In this document: one piece after another, positions 14,491 through 28,983 of the stretch
How the letters are laid out: each line of letters begins with the position of its first letter
Position numbering within the stretch: the first letter of the stretch is position 1
NCBI GenBank assembly: GCA_027559495.1
Contig: JAMXSV010000010.1
Coordinates: 1-64,000 of the forward strand
Direction of reading: 5' to 3'
Origin: Aurifilum marmelostoma
Lineage: Eukaryota > Ascomycota > Sordariomycetes > Diaporthales > Cryphonectriaceae
DNA length: 64,000 nucleotides
The notes under the pieces: generated by a model
What the model was told of the DNA's origin: nothing
The model's database searches: none
What the model saw: the letters and a program-made list of their open reading frames with translations, nothing else
Program-made: the position numbers and the translations under genes

Positions 14491-17400
14491 AATAATAAAA
14501 ATATTAAAGAATTTATAAAAAATATAATTAATTATATATTAAAATATAACTAATATATTAATTAATTTAAAGAATATAATATAATACTTATAGTATTTAT
14601 AATAAGTTTTAAAAACTATTTTTTACTTATTATTTTTTTTAATTTTAATATAATAATATTTTTTTTTTAAAATTAAGTATTATAAATTATTATATATTTT
14701 ATATTTTATTTTATAATTTATTATTTTTTAGTAAAAAATAATAATTCTTAATTATTATATTATTAAATTATTTAAAATTTATATATAGCTTAAGCTTATT
14801 ATTCTTTTTAAATATAAAAAAAATTAAATATTTTACTAAAAAATATAATTTTTAATATTATTTTTTTAAAATTTTTATTTAAATACTTTTTAAATATCTT
14901 AAATTTTACTTTATTTAATTTATAAATAAAAAAAATTTTAATTTTATCTCTTTTTTAAAAAATATTTTATAATTAAATTAAATTTTATTAAAAAGTAATT
15001 CTTTATACTTTTCTAAAAATAATTTAATAAATTTATAATACTTTTATAATATATTTTTAAATTCTTTTTTAAGTTTTATATTAGCTTTTATAATTTATAA
15101 AAAGAGTAAATATTATTAAATATACTTTTTTTTATTAATTAATAATTTTTTATATAGCTAAATTAAAGGCTTAAATAAAATGCTTTAAGCTAAATTAAAT
15201 TATTAATTTTATTATTTTAGTAAAATTTCTTTATAATTAATAAAATTATAATTAATTTTTTATTTTTATTACTTTAAAGCAAATTTTTTATTATAAAATT
15301 TTATTATTATTATTATTTTAATTTACTAATAATTTAATATTTTATTAATTATATTATTACTAAATTTTTCTTTATAAGCTATTAAAATAATTATATTTTT
15401 ATTTTTCTATTTTTCTAATTTAGAAATATATATAAATAAAATATTTAAGCTCTTTTAATTTAAAATATATTTAATAACTAATTTTTGCTTTATACTTTTA
15501 ATTATAATTTTTTTATTAAATATAGCTTATTTCTATAAAATTTAGCTAATAATTTAATTAATTTAAAAATTATACTTTTTAAGTAAAAAAAGTTTTAATA
15601 TTAGCTTATATTATATTATATTTATAATATTAAAAAATATATATATTATAAAATTATAAATTATAATAAAAAAATAATTAATTTATTAGTCTATTATATT
15701 TTAATTATATACTATAAGCTATTTTTCTATAATGCTAAAAGTATAGAATTATTTCTTTTATTTCTATTATAATTATACTTAATTAATAATTTAAAAAAAT
15801 ATAAAATTTTCTTATATACTATTATTTAATAGTATACTATATTATTATTTATAAATTTATATTTAAAGTATAATATATAAATAATTATTCTTAAAAATTA
15901 TATAAAAAGATCTTTTTTCTATAAAAACTAATTATTATTTTCTTATAAGCAATCTTAATTATTTAAAGCTTCTTAAGCTTTATATACTGCTATTTAAGCT
16001 AATTGCTTAATCTATTATTATTTATATTTATACTTTTTTTAATTATTCTTTTATTAATATTAATTTTATAATTTTTTACTAATATAAATAATATAATAAA
16101 TTCTTTTATATTGCTATTATTCTACTTTCTTATTAATATATTTTTTAAAGCAATTATTTAATAACCTAATATATATATTATAATGCTTTATTTAAAGCAT
16201 TTCTTAAAATCTTAATTTCTTTTTATTATAAAATTAAATAATTTATTCTAATTTATATATTAAAAATTATTTATATTTAATCTTTTTTTAAAAGTATTTC
16301 TTATAATTATATATAATATAAAAAATTTATATATATTTATAATATTTATAATAATTAAATTAAATTCTTATATTTTTCTTTTTAAGAAAATTTTAAAGCT
16401 AAAAGTATATAAATATAAATACTTTTTTAAAATTTAATTTAATATATAAGATATTTAATATTTATAAGCTTTAAATTTTATTTAATATTTATAAGAAAAT
16501 TTTATATTTTTTTAAGCTTAAATATATTATTATTATCTTTATTCTTTATTTAAGTAATAAATTTTAGTAAATTATTTAGCTATTTATTCTGCAATTTCTT
16601 TTCTTTAATATTATACTAAAAAAGTATTTATATTTTAAAATTAATATTATTATTTTTTTTATTACTAAATTAAAAAAAGAAGTATTTAAAATAATAAATA
16701 TTTTTATTATTTAATATTTATTATATTAGCTAATAATTATAAAAAAAGTATTTTAAATTCTTTTTCTTATTTATAATATATAAAGAATTTAAAATATTAA
16801 AGAAATAATTAAAGTTATTTTAATTAAAAATTTAATTATATAAAAGTTCTTTTCTTTTTATTATAATTTATTTCTTTTTTTTAGAAGTTTTAAGAAATTA
16901 CTTAAAGCTTTTTTTCTTTAAGAGATATATTAAGTAATAATTATTATAGCAAGCTATTTAATTAAAAAAAGTATACTAAAATATATTATCTAATACTTAC
17001 TTTATAAAATAGCTTTAATTTTAATATACTAATTATTTCTTTTTTATAATATTTGCTTATTGCCCTTTTATATAGCTAGCTTATTATTCTTTAAAGATAA
17101 ATTGCTATTTTCTCTTTCTTAATTAGCAATAACTTTTTATAAAATATTCAAATTTGCTATAATTATAGTATTTAATTCTATTATTGCTTTTATTTATAGC
17201 ATTTAATTTTATAAGTCCTAAATAAATTATTTCTTTATAAGCTATATTAGATTAATTCTAATTTTGCTATTTCTTAAAATGCTAGTACTTTTTTCTAAAA
17301 TTAGCTATTATTTAAGAAATTTATATAATTTAGCTTTTCTTTTATTTCTTAAATTATTATTTATACTATTTATTATTAATTTTAATAATTAATATAATAA

Positions 17401-18079
17401 AGTTTATAAGCTTTATAAATTATTCTGCTCTAGCAAAATTATTCTTTATTTTATTTTTAAGTTTATTATAATATTAAATAATAAAAGCTATATTATCTTA
17501 TTAAAAATAAAAAGAAACTTTGCAAAATTTTATAATATATTTAATTATTAATTTAATTTATTTAAGCTTAAAAAGCTTTTATTTAGTCTTATATTATTTA
17601 TTTATATTATTAAAAATATTTTTAAATATTTATTCTAAATTATTAAAGCTTTTAAAGATATATTTAGTATTATTTTTCTACTTAAATTTATTAAATTTAA
17701 AATAATTCCTAAAAGTAGATTTAAATTAAATAAAAGCATTTTTTATAAAATAATATCTTATAAAAATAATTTTATTTTATTTATTATTAAACTTCTTTTT
17801 CTTATAATAGAAATAAGCTTTATATTAAATAAGAAATACTTAAAAAATATAATATTTATCTTTATAAGATTCTAGTATTTTTATTTTATAAAAAAATTTC
17901 TTTATAATTATCTTTTACTTTTTAAGCTTCTTAATATAATTAGTAAGTATTATAACTTGCTTAGCAAGATTAATAGTACTACTATTAATAGTAAATTTAA
18001 TTAGAGTTTAAAGCGCTATTATATTTTATAATGCTTAAAGGGAAAATACTAAATTATTCTTAAATATAAATTATTAAAA

Positions 18080-18482
18080 TATAATAAGTATTATAGTATT
18101 AATAATAATAATTTAGATATATAAGAGATTTATATTAGCAAAAGTAATATTAAGTTTCTTCTTAAGTATAGAATATAAAGAGTAATTATAATTATAATTA
18201 TACTATAATACTTACTGCCTTTAGGGCTACTAGATTAATAACTAAAAAACTATAAAATATCTATATATATCTAAAGAGTAATTATATCTAGACTATATAG
18301 TCTATTTAGCTATAATAACTATATTCGACTATATATATAGTTAATATAGTCAGCTTGCAACCCTAATTCTGGGGTTATATAATCCTAATATAGTTCTATA
18401 GTGAGTATTTGAACTTCTTAGCACTAAGAGTCTATCTTGGGTAGCCGCCGTACTTATATCATAATAGTTGCGGGTTATAACA
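18080..18482 (-). repeat. 5' LTR of copy A1
   Basis: 403 bp, the partner of 10974-11398 in the same orientation. Its plus-strand right half (18320-18482) still has CpG and intact gggttataaca, so it is clearly less mutated than the left partner. It carries the ttatataatcct core on the plus strand, the reverse complement of the shared LTR TATA element. Confidence 0.85.
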
Positions 18483-21400
18483 ATTTAGTATATTATTTTC
18501 TATAATTAAGCATCTTATATTATAAATTAAGTAAATGAAAAAGTAAAAAAATTAAGTCTTTAAATAATAAAATAAATTATATATTAATTAGAAAAATATT
18601 ATAATATTTTTTTGCTTAAATTAAAGAAAATTTATATAATTAAAAACTTTAAGAAATAATTATTATTAGTTAAATTATATTATAAGCAGCATTAAAAATT
18701 AATTAATTAGCTTAATTAATAGCTTAACTAAAACCAACTATATATTAACTATAATATTTAACTATTTATAGTTAATAAATATATTAATTAAAACTAATTA
18801 TAAAATTAGTATAGTTAATTTATAACTATAAATTATTATTATATTTAAAAAATTAAATAAAAGAATTAATAGTAGATATATTAAATAGCTTATTTATCTA
18901 AATTATCTATTTTCTTTTTACTTAAATAAGCTTTTTACTTATTAATACTCTTTATTTTCTAGCTTTTTAATAAAATAAGCTTTTAAATAATATTAGAACT
19001 TAATTTATTTCTATATTTAGTAATATTATTATTACTAATAGAGAAAGTTTATTTAATAGCTGCTAAAGTAGCTAGAATAGTTAAGTATTTCTAAGCTATA
19101 ATACTTAAAATAAAATATTAATAAGTAGTATTTTCTAATATTTTAATAGATTAATTTCTATTATTTATTAGTTATATATTCAATAATAACGATTATAAAG
19201 AATTTACTTATAAAGTAAATATTTCTTTTTTTAAATAAGTAGTATATTATTCTTTTTTAATATTATTATTTATATATTGATTAGAATTAAAATCTATTTC
19301 TAATTTATCTTCTTAAATAGGAAAAAAGCTAATATTATATATATTATTAAGTTTAATATAATATTTTATTATTTTAAGCTACAAAAAATTAAATTAGTAT
19401 ATAACTATAAGAATAATAATATATATTTATTATATATATTTAGCTTTAAATAGATTAGTTATATCTTTTTTAATAATTAAATAAAAGAGTAAAAATATAT
19501 TAAATTTAAAATATATAATTTTAAATTATAGATTTAATATAAAGCTAAAAATATAAAGTTCGAAATTTTCTATATTTAACTTGAAAAGTACTTTTCTAAC
19601 TTATTAAAGCAATTATTAATTGCTTTAATAAAATACAAAAAGATATTATTACTAAATATAAATATTAATATTAATTATTAATAATATAATATATATAAAT
19701 ATAATAATAACTTATTAAATCTTTAAGTTTATTATATATTTTATATATATATAATAAATTTTTAAATAAAGTAATATAAATTCTGCTTTATAAGTTAATT
19801 AAAGAAATAAAAAAAGATTTTAAAAGATTTTTTAATTTATAATAAATTATTTAATAGAATTTAAAAAAAGAACTTTATATTTCTTATTTTTTATACTTTT
19901 ATTTCTAAATATTAAAAGATCTTTTAATTTTTATAAGATCTTTAATATATTATAAATAAAATTCTATTAAATCGCATTATTTATAAATAATTCGCTTTAT
20001 TTTAATATTATAATAATATAAATAATATATATTTATTTAATAGTATTTTTATTTTATTATATCTTTCTAAAAGATTTTAATTTCTTTTAATTTTAATATT
20101 TTTTCTAAATAACTTTCGAATTATAAATATATATAAAATTAAAATAACTAATTATTAAGTTTAAGTAATAAAGCTATAATAAGATTAGTATATAATATAT
20201 ATATATATAAAAGTTTAATAAAGTATTTTCGATTTTATTATTATTAGTATTTATATTGTAATATTAGAATTTATATAATTTAATATAAATTTTTTTAACT
20301 TAAGAATTTAAAATATAATCTTTAAATATATAATATATATTATATATTATTTTTAAAAGATCTTTTAGAAAAAGAATAGTATTCTTCTTTAAAAAACTTT
20401 ATAAAAATAGTACTTTTAGAGATATTATCTCTATTAAAACTATAGAGATTTAATATATATATATAATAAGAAGAAGAAACTTATTTAAAAACTTATTATA
20501 TAAATAAAGGCTAGTATATAATTTAGTTAATTTTTGAAAAATAATTAACTTATATATTAATTTAAAATTTAAATTAATATATTAAAATCTATTCTACTAT
20601 AGCTAGCTTATATATTCAAAGTTTATATATTAAATATTAAAAAGAAATTCTCTTTAGATTTTATATAAAATTTTAATTTAATATTAAAAGCTAATAAATA
20701 GTTTTTAAATATTATATTAAGAATTAATTTAATCTTTAATTAATTTATAATAAATATTAATTTATATAAAATTAAGGAATATACTTTTTTATATATAAAT
20801 AGAATAATTTATTTATTATAGTAATTTAGTAATTCTTAAAAAGAATTTAAGTTTAAAATATTAAAAGAAAAGTTTTTTTTAATAAGAAACTAAAGAATCT
20901 TATTATAAGCCTTATTTTTATAAAATTTAATATTTATATAGCTTTAAGATTATTTATTTAAAAATAAGCTTAGAAAAATATAAAAAATTCTTTTTTTTTA
21001 AAAAGTTAATATAATTATTTTAAAGCTAAAAAAGGTATTATATAAAGGCTTAAATAAAAGAAGAGAAAAGCAAATTTAAATAAAGGATAGCGCTAAAGCT
21101 AATAAAGAAGTAAAACAAAAGGCTTATTAAGTAAGAATATTAACTAAATCAATAAATAAATTATTAATTTACTTTTTTAATAAGTCTTTTCGCTTTTAGT
21201 ATTATAAGCTATATTTAAATGCTTATATTAATAATATTAAGCAAAGTTTAAGTAATATATCTAGTAGAATATATTATAAGTTCGCCTACTAAATATATAA
21301 ATAGATCCTTAGTAAATCTATAATAAATTCACTATAGTTAGTTTAGTAAGTTTACTATAAATTCACTAGTAGTGAATTTCCTACGCTAGGCTATATATTA

Positions 21401-23690
21401 TATAGCTATAGCTATTTTTATCTATAATTAGACTAGAGGAGAGGATTATCCTCTAATTTATTTGCAATGCACTTTATATCTAGAGCTGGCTATTATTAAG
21501 ACTTAAAATTATTTAACTTTTTTTTATTTATATTTCTTTATATATATATATATATTTTCAATTAGTAAAAATATAAAAAGGGAAAATAATATAAGAAATA
21601 ATTTATATTATATATTGAAGTAATATTTTTCAATTTTAAATTTTAATAATAAATAAAAAAATTAAGTCAAAAGATAGTTTTTAAAGATATAAATATTCAA
21701 ATTAATATTAAATTTAAATTAAAAATTAGAAAAATTCTAATTAATAATTTTGGCTTTTTTCTAAGATTTTTTATTTTTAGGTAGAAAAAAGTTTAGAAGA
21801 TTTTTTAATATAGAAAAGGTTTTTTTATAATTTAAAGAATTTATAATAAAGAATATAGAAGCTATTATAATATATAAGTTTAATAAAAGAAACTTATATT
21901 ATTAAGCAAATAAGATAAGTAAATAATATTAGTAGTTTAAATAGTAAATAAAACTTAAGTTAAGTAAAGATAAAGTTGAAGTAAAGAGGAATTAAGCTAA
22001 TCTTTATAGTTTTCAAATCTATAGCTATATCTATTATTATTATTAAATAGGAATAGATTATTCGAACTTCAGCTTAAGTGCGAAAAATAGACGGTAAGCT
22101 TACTTTATAAGCTATAAATAATTTGAGTTTAGTTAATAGGCTATAGATAATCTAATCTATAAGTTATAAATAACTATAGTTTAGTTAATAGGCTATAAAA
22201 AACTTTGCTTTTATTAATAACTTTTTATAGTTATAATTACTAATTAACTATATATATTAACTATTAGTAACTATACTATTTATATATAATGACTTAAACT
22301 AATTTTTTAATCTTAATTATAAGCTTTTTTTATTAATTTTAATACTTACAAAATTCTATCAAGCCTTATTTAGCTAATATGATTATGCAAATAAAGAAAA
22401 AAAGAATCCTTTAATATATAAATAATATTAATAAATTAAAGATATTAAATATTTTTAATTAATTTGCTGATTTTAATAAGTTAAAAATCAAAAAGAATTT
22501 ATTTTTATATAATAAAAATATTATAATAATATATATAATTTAAAAGTATTTTTTATTTAATAATAGTAATAAGTCTTTTATAAATCTTATTATTTTAACT
22601 ATTAAAAATTATTTATTATATACTAGATATAATCTTAATAGTAATAGCTTTATTTTAAAGTATTATATATTTAATATTCTAAATATGAAGAAAGTAAATA
22701 TAGCTTTAGCAGTCTTTAATTGCCTCAAAACTTCTTAATAGCTAAAGATTATTAAAAAGAGTATAACCAATTTATTTTCTAATAAAGTATTTATAAATAA
22801 TAATAATATAATATATATATATACTAAAGTTTATAAGTAATAAATATTTATATCTTATTTTAATTATTAATATAAAAAGACTTTATTAATATAAAGCTAA
22901 GTAGATTACTTAAAGCTATATAAAGCATTATATATTATAAATTATAAATAAAAATAAGCTTTACTTTATTTTATTATACTAAAAGAAGTAATTTTTATAT
23001 TCTTAATATTACTATTAAATATATTTATAATGCTTATATTATATACTTATAATTAGTATAAGTAATAATAATATTAGTAAATTAAAAAAGGATTTAAATA
23101 TTAGTATTAAATTAAAAAAATATAATTATTAATAAAAGGCTAGAACTAGTTTTGCTTTTATAATATTATTTTCTTTTATATAATAAATACTAAATTAAAT
23201 TGCTAGCTAAAGATATATTTACTTCTAAAAAGCATTTTTAATATTAATATATTTAACTAGCTCTTTTTATATTATATAAGAACTTTTTTTTAGTTTTTCT
23301 ATTCTAAAATATATATAAAAATATATCTTAATTATTATACTTCTTAGCTTATCTTAAATAGTTATAATATAGCTATACTAATATTTTATAATAAAAACTT
23401 AATAATAAATTTCGAATTAAATATTTTAATATTGCTTAATATAAAAATTAATTAATTATTTTTGTTTTTAATTTATTTAAGTTATTTTTATTAAAATATT
23501 TATTATTCTTTTTACTTTTATATTATTTATTAAATATATTTTATATATTTATAAAAGTCTATTAAAAATATTTATACTTATTAAAATTAAACTATTTCAT
23601 TAATATAAAGATTAAGTTTGCTATTTATATTTATAGCAAATAGTTAAAAAAGATATTAAATAATTTTATATTAATAAAAAATTTGCTTTA
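18483..23690. other. unassigned RIP-mutated AT-rich DNA
   Basis: About 5.2 kb with no gene. A stretch at about 18690-18850 and another near 22130-22290 resemble the TIR-proximal parts of miniature transposon M1 and may be remnants. A less mutated patch at 21270-21480 contains several short aattcacta repeats and CpG. The segment at 23190-23260 resembles 3480-3560 and 7940-8020. No LTR pair or pol relic was recognised. Confidence 0.5.
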
Positions 23691-23957
23691 TATTATAGTA
23701 GCAGCAAGAGAATTAAATAAATAGCAAGTCGGCAGTTTAGGATTTTATTTAGCTATAAATTAATAAGCATTATCCTTAGGCAGATATAGGCTAGATAGTT
23801 AAAATATAGCTTAAAAGGCTATAATATAGAATAGATAAGCAGAGCTAGCTAAATAAGGATTTCCTTTAAAGCAAGATTATATACTTAATCTTAATCTTTA
23901 AGCTCTTTTTAATCTAAAAAGAGAATCTAAAGTAGTAAGCAGGCTAGATTTATAATA
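23691..23957 (-). repeat. 3' LTR (267 bp) of the family C chromovirus
   Basis: On the plus strand it runs from tattatagtagcagc to gatttataata. It is bordered inside by ttattctcttctttagaa, the reverse complement of the polypurine tract also present before the LTR at 45814. It matches 1612-1876 in reverse complement. Confidence 0.85.
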
Positions 23958-24539
23958 TTATTCTCTTCTTTAGAATTTAGCTTTATAAAATTTAATTTAA
24001 CTATTATTTAAGAGCCAAGTTTAAATATATAATAGTAATAATGATTATAAATTCATTTTAATATATTTTTTAAAAAAAAAGTAAAAATCTTTTTTTAATT
24101 ATTACAGCTTATTTATTTAATAATATATTTTACTTATAAATTTTTATATTTATAATAATTATATTATAAATTTAGAATTTTATTAATTTTATATTTTTAT
24201 AAGCTATTTATTTTAATAAAAAAGAAAGAATTATTTTTAAGCTAATAGTAAGGTATTAATAATAGAGCAAAGTAGGTTTATATAAAGATTAAAATATATA
24301 TTTATTAATTTAAATAAATAAAAATAGTAAATATATAAGCTAATAATATTTCTAATTTGATTTTTCGAATAAAATATAAAGATTCAATAATTTAATATTA
24401 GCAAGTAAGCTTATACTTTTAGTTAGTATAATTCTTATTATAGAAATAGGCAATAAATAGCTTGCTATATAAATACTTAATTATCTTTTATATATATATT
24501 ATAAATTTCTTAGTATTTATAGTAGCAAATCTATTTTAA

Positions 24540-26510
24540 AGTAGAATAAATTTAAATTTTAATTAAAACTAAAAGCTATAATTAGCAAATAATAAAATAA
24601 TAATTATAAATTTAAAGGCAATATTATTAGCTATAAACTTAGCTAATAATAGCTAATTTAACTAATTACTTTATAAATAGAATATATATAAGCGCAAATA
24701 CTATTCTAAAAAAGCTTTTATTCTTTTAATTTAGCTATTAATTTTAAAATAATATACTATAAGTAGCAAAGCAGATAATAGAAAGTAGCAAATTAGATAC
24801 TTTTAGAAGTTATATATAAATCATAATTTATAATTAGATACTATTATAATAAATAAGCTATAAATATTTTATATATTTCTTATAAATAATTAAGTACCTT
24901 TTTTAAAGTTATAAATTTTTTTATAAGTTATAAAGTATTGCATTTTATATAGCTCATTTATTATAATTATAATAATATTATAGCTTTAGCTTATAAGTAA
25001 ATAAGTAATAAAGTTAATAAAGATATTCTTTTATAATTAATTTAGAATTAATAAAGGCTTAAGTAGTTCTTAGCAGCTCTTTTAGTTAGATTTTATATAA
25101 TAGCATTAATAAATAGTTAATAACTTAATACTTAATTTAGTATTTAAACCTAAAAGTATTTTTAGTTTAGAATTTTATAAATTTTAGTTATTTTAAAATA
25201 GCTTATATTAAAATAGCTTATATTAAAATAGCTCATAATTAAAAAAGTATAATAAGTTTTAAGCAATTTAGCGTTTAGTTTTAGTAAATTAAATATATAA
25301 AGATAATTTTTATAATATAAATAATTATATTATTTGCTATATTCTATAAATATAAGCTAAGTATATTAAGTAATATCTTTTTTCAAAACTTTTATATTTT
25401 AAAGTAAAAAAGCAGTATAGCTAAGTTGATTTAGATTATAAAGTAAATAATTTTTTTAATTACTTTAAGCTAAAGTAAATCTTTAAGGCTAAAAGTAAAG
25501 AAAGAAATTGCAATTCTATCTTTTAATTTAAAGTAATATTACTATTTATTAATGCTAATAAAGCTTTTTATAAAATATTTATATTTATAAATATTAATCT
25601 TTTCTAAATTCTTTAATATTATCTAAATTAATAAGCTTAATAAGTATTTATATAAATTTATAATGTTAAAAAATGCTAACTTTTTTCAAAAAAATTTAAT
25701 ACTACTTAACTTTAATATAATAAAGAATTATTTTATTCTTAAAGTAAGCTTTTTAATGTTTTAATTAATATATTAGATTTTATATTTCATTTTCCAAATT
25801 AATATATAATTTTAAAGTTAAAGTAAGATAAAAATCTAGCTTATTAAGCTTATTTTTTATTTAATAGCTTAATAATTATAAAGTACTTTAAATTCTTATA
25901 ATTTATAATAATTTTTATTAATAATTAAGCATTTTTAAAGCGCTACTTTTTAAAATAGTAAATAATAATTAAAAGTTCTTTATTATAAATTTAATAATTA
26001 TATTTTATAACTAAATACTTTTTATAAAATATACTATTAGTCTTAATATATTATTATTATTATATTATAATAGCATTTTTATAAATATAAAATTAGAAAT
26101 ATTAGAATAAATGCTTATATAAAGGCCTTTTTAGCTTTTTATGAGCATCTTTCTAAATTTATTTAAATAGAAATAGAATATTTTTCTATATTAAGCAGAT
26201 AAGTAATATAATAATATTAAAAAGATTTTTAATAGATTTTTTATAAAAATTACTAAATTTAATAAATACTTAAATATCTATTTAGTAATCTAGCATTTTT
26301 CAAGCTATAATTATTTTAATTTTCTTAAATCTTATTTAAATTCTATAAATATTTATAATTAAACTAAAAAAATTAATTTTATTTATAAAGAATTTATATT
26401 TTATAGCTTAATATATAAATTAGCTTTTCTTAAAGCTATTAAAATTAAATAATAATATTATTTATATTTTAAATAAATAGAGCTATAAATTAGAATATTA
26501 TTTTAATAAG
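24540..26510 (-). pseudogene. pol relic (RT, RNase H, integrase) of the family C chromovirus
   Basis: Reading the reverse strand from 26510 downward: YxNNILIYS at the RT active site (catalytic Asp pair now Asn, with a stop in place of the second residue), the thumb/connection segment FYKKSIKNL, the RNase H segment with IYNKELL, and further on the integrase core with LAKF and FANYSF. All stretches carry in-frame stops. The order RT, RNase H, integrase is diagnostic of Ty3/Gypsy. Unlike the element at 40897-46065, the RT palm and thumb are present here. Confidence 0.8.
25196..25240. repeat. 15-bp tandem repeat
   Basis: The unit aaaatagcttatatt occurs three times, the last copy imperfect. It lies inside the degraded chromovirus between the integrase and RNase H relics. 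Confidence 0.8.
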
Positions 26511-27425
26511 TAATATAAAATATATTTTAATAATTTCTTAATTTATTTTTAGTAAATCTTTAAAAATATCACTAAAGCTTATATAAAGCTAAAAAATATA
26601 ATTAAGCTTTTAAATAAGCTAAATTAAGTATAAAAAGCAATTAAATTTTTTTAGTATTTATAAATATAAATATTATTAAAAGCAAAAATAAGATTAAGTT
26701 TAGAAAAATACTTTATTTTTTTTAAATTATTTAGTAATTATTTAATTAAAAGCAAAAAATATTAAGTCTTTATAATAGTATTATTTAAAGCTTACTAGTT
26801 TATATAATATTATAAGCTACTCTCTAGCTTTATAATAAATAAGTAAAGTAATAAATAATAAGCTAAAAATATAAATCTTTTTTATAAGTTCTTCTTATAT
26901 TATTTATAAAATATAGTTAACTTATTCTATAATATAGTATATAGTAGACTAAATAATATAATATTTTCTTTTAAAAGCTAAATATAATGATTATAAATGT
27001 AATAAAGAGAAAGCTTTTTAGATTTTTTAAGAAAAGAATATTTGCAAAGTTCTAAAGTTTAGTAAGCAAGCAATTAGCTAGTTTAGTAATAAGCTTAGTA
27101 GTTAAAGTATAATTTATATTTTTTAAAATAATAATAAATAAATAGCAATTCTTTCTATAAGTATGATCTATATTTGCTTATAGTAAAATAATAATAATAT
27201 TATAGCAATATAGAAATTTAGATATAAAAGGGTTTTAAAGAGAATAAGTAGCTTAAAGAATATTTTAGAGAGCTTTAATTCTTATTAAAATCTATAGCTA
27301 GAGATATTATAATATTTTTAATAATATTTGCTATTAAAAAATTATATATAAAATAAACTAAATAATAAAATTATATTACTTAAGCTATATTATCTTTAAT
27401 ACTATTAAATAGTAAGCAAGCTAAA

Positions 27426-27573
27426 TGTTATAGATATAGCCTGCTGCTGCCTTAAATTCCCTCTCTAGCCCGGAGAGGATCTAAGGGTTAGGGTTGGAAC
27501 ACGTGACCCTGCCTTAGATAAAACCTCCGCCCTGCTAGCCCTGTCTGCCTATTCTATATTATAGCTCTTTAAT
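27426..27573 (+). repeat. truncated, little-mutated LTR fragment of family C, in inverted orientation
   Basis: It starts with an intact LTR end tgttatagatatagcc and matches the first half of 1612-1876, but on the opposite strand to the surrounding element. It keeps many CpG and the sequence ctaagggttagggttgg, so it is far less RIP-mutated than its host. It stops exactly where miniature transposon M1 begins; the other half is not found beyond it. Confidence 0.75.
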
Positions 27574-27574
27574 A

Positions 27575-28113
27575 GGGTTAAAAAATTAATTTATTAGAAT
27601 AGTTAATAGCTTAACTACAATTAATTATGTATTAACTATAATTAGTTAAACTAATTATAATTAATTTATTTTTGAAATAAAACTAATTATAAATGTACTA
27701 TACTTAGTTTATAGTAATTAATAGTTACTATAGTTTAATTATATAATATAAAATAATTTTTAAAAAAATTAGAATTAATAAATAATACTTCTAAGAATAT
27801 AAAATATATTAATATAAAAAAAAGCAAAAATAATAATAGAAAATAGCATATTATAACATAAATTATTTAGTTTAGCTTTAACAAGAAGTAAAATATATTA
27901 AAAACTAATATTTATATATTTAAAAATAGATATATTTAGTTAATATAGTTACTAACTAACTATATATAGTAATTATTAGTAACTATACTATTTATATATA
28001 GTAACTAAAATTAACTATAAACTACTATAGTTAATGAAAAGTACTAACTTTAACTATAGTAGTTTGTAGTTAGTTACTAATTAACTAATAACTATAAACT
28101 AATTTTTCAACCC
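27575..28113 (-). mobile_element. miniature DNA transposon family M1, copy 2 (TA target site)
   Basis: 539 bp flanked by TA (27573-27574 and 28114-28115). Its terminal inverted repeats read gggttaaaaaattaattta at the left and, in reverse complement, gggttgaaaaattagttta at the right. It is the best preserved of three copies and defines the family ends. Much of its length is built from short ttaactataa and ttagttaac-like motifs that allow internal base pairing. No coding capacity. It abuts the truncated LTR at 27426-27573. Confidence 0.88.
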
Positions 28114-28983
28114 TAGTAATTGCAAAAGCAATATTTTAAATATAAAAAGCTTGCTATTAGTACTAGTAATATTAATTATTTCGAATTTATAAAAAGTAAA
28201 AAATTATATAAATATATATTTTTAAGCTAAATATTAAAATTCTAAAAAATATATATTAAACTTTTAAATATATTATTTTAATTAATATAATTTAGTTTAA
28301 GTACTCTATATTTTATTTTATTTTATAAAAATATTTTCCAAATATTTTAATATAATTAAATAATTTATAAATTAAAAAACTTTTTAATTAGTTTTAAGTA
28401 TAATTAGCTTAGATACTTTTTTTGTTAAGTAGCTAATAATATAAATTAAATAATAAAGAAATAAAAAATTAATTTATATTTATTATTATTTTTATATAAA
28501 TTTATTATATAAATTCATAAAAAGTATTATAAAAGCTATTAAATATATTAAAAATAAAAAGTTATTTTTAAAAATAAATAAAATTAGAAAATTAAATATT
28601 AATAAGAAAAAGTAATATTATAATATTATTTATTTAAAATTTAAATAAATGTAAATATAGTTAATTAAGCTAGCTTAAAAGCTTTTTTCTAAATAATTTT
28701 AGCTATTAAAAGATTTTTTTAAGCCTCTTTTAGCTAATATTATTAATATTAAATAATAGCATTATGATTTATTACTTTAGTATAAAAAATTTAAATTTAT
28801 TTATTTAGAATAGCTTTTTCTTTTTCTAAAATTATAATATAATACTAAAGCTTTATAAATAAAGAAGCTATTCTAAAGTACATTTAGCTATATAATCTGC
28901 TAGCGCCTTAAGCAACTCTATTGCAAGCAATAATACTAAGCAAGCAGCTATTATTGCTATTTAAAAGGAGAAGCTATATAATA

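Larger units (their letters stand above)
10974..18482 (-). mobile_element. full-length RIP-degraded Ty3/Gypsy chromovirus, copy A1 (7.5 kb)
   Basis: Two direct LTRs (10974-11398 and 18080-18482) bound a 6.7-kb interior, and the whole is flanked by a perfect 5-bp duplication attta (10969-10973 and 18483-18487). Coding relics lie on the minus strand: reverse transcriptase YxDD region at 14477-14488, RNase H at about 13860-13980, and integrase C-terminus/chromodomain toward 12380-12620. The interior matches 33504-40130, so the two are copies of one family. All frames are destroyed; it cannot encode its own proteins. Confidence 0.9.

Noticed and set aside
17520..17705. 61-codon open frame in the AT block
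   Set aside because: Leu/Ile/Tyr/Asn-rich translation of AT-rich sequence inside the minus-strand chromovirus; no domain, chance opening.
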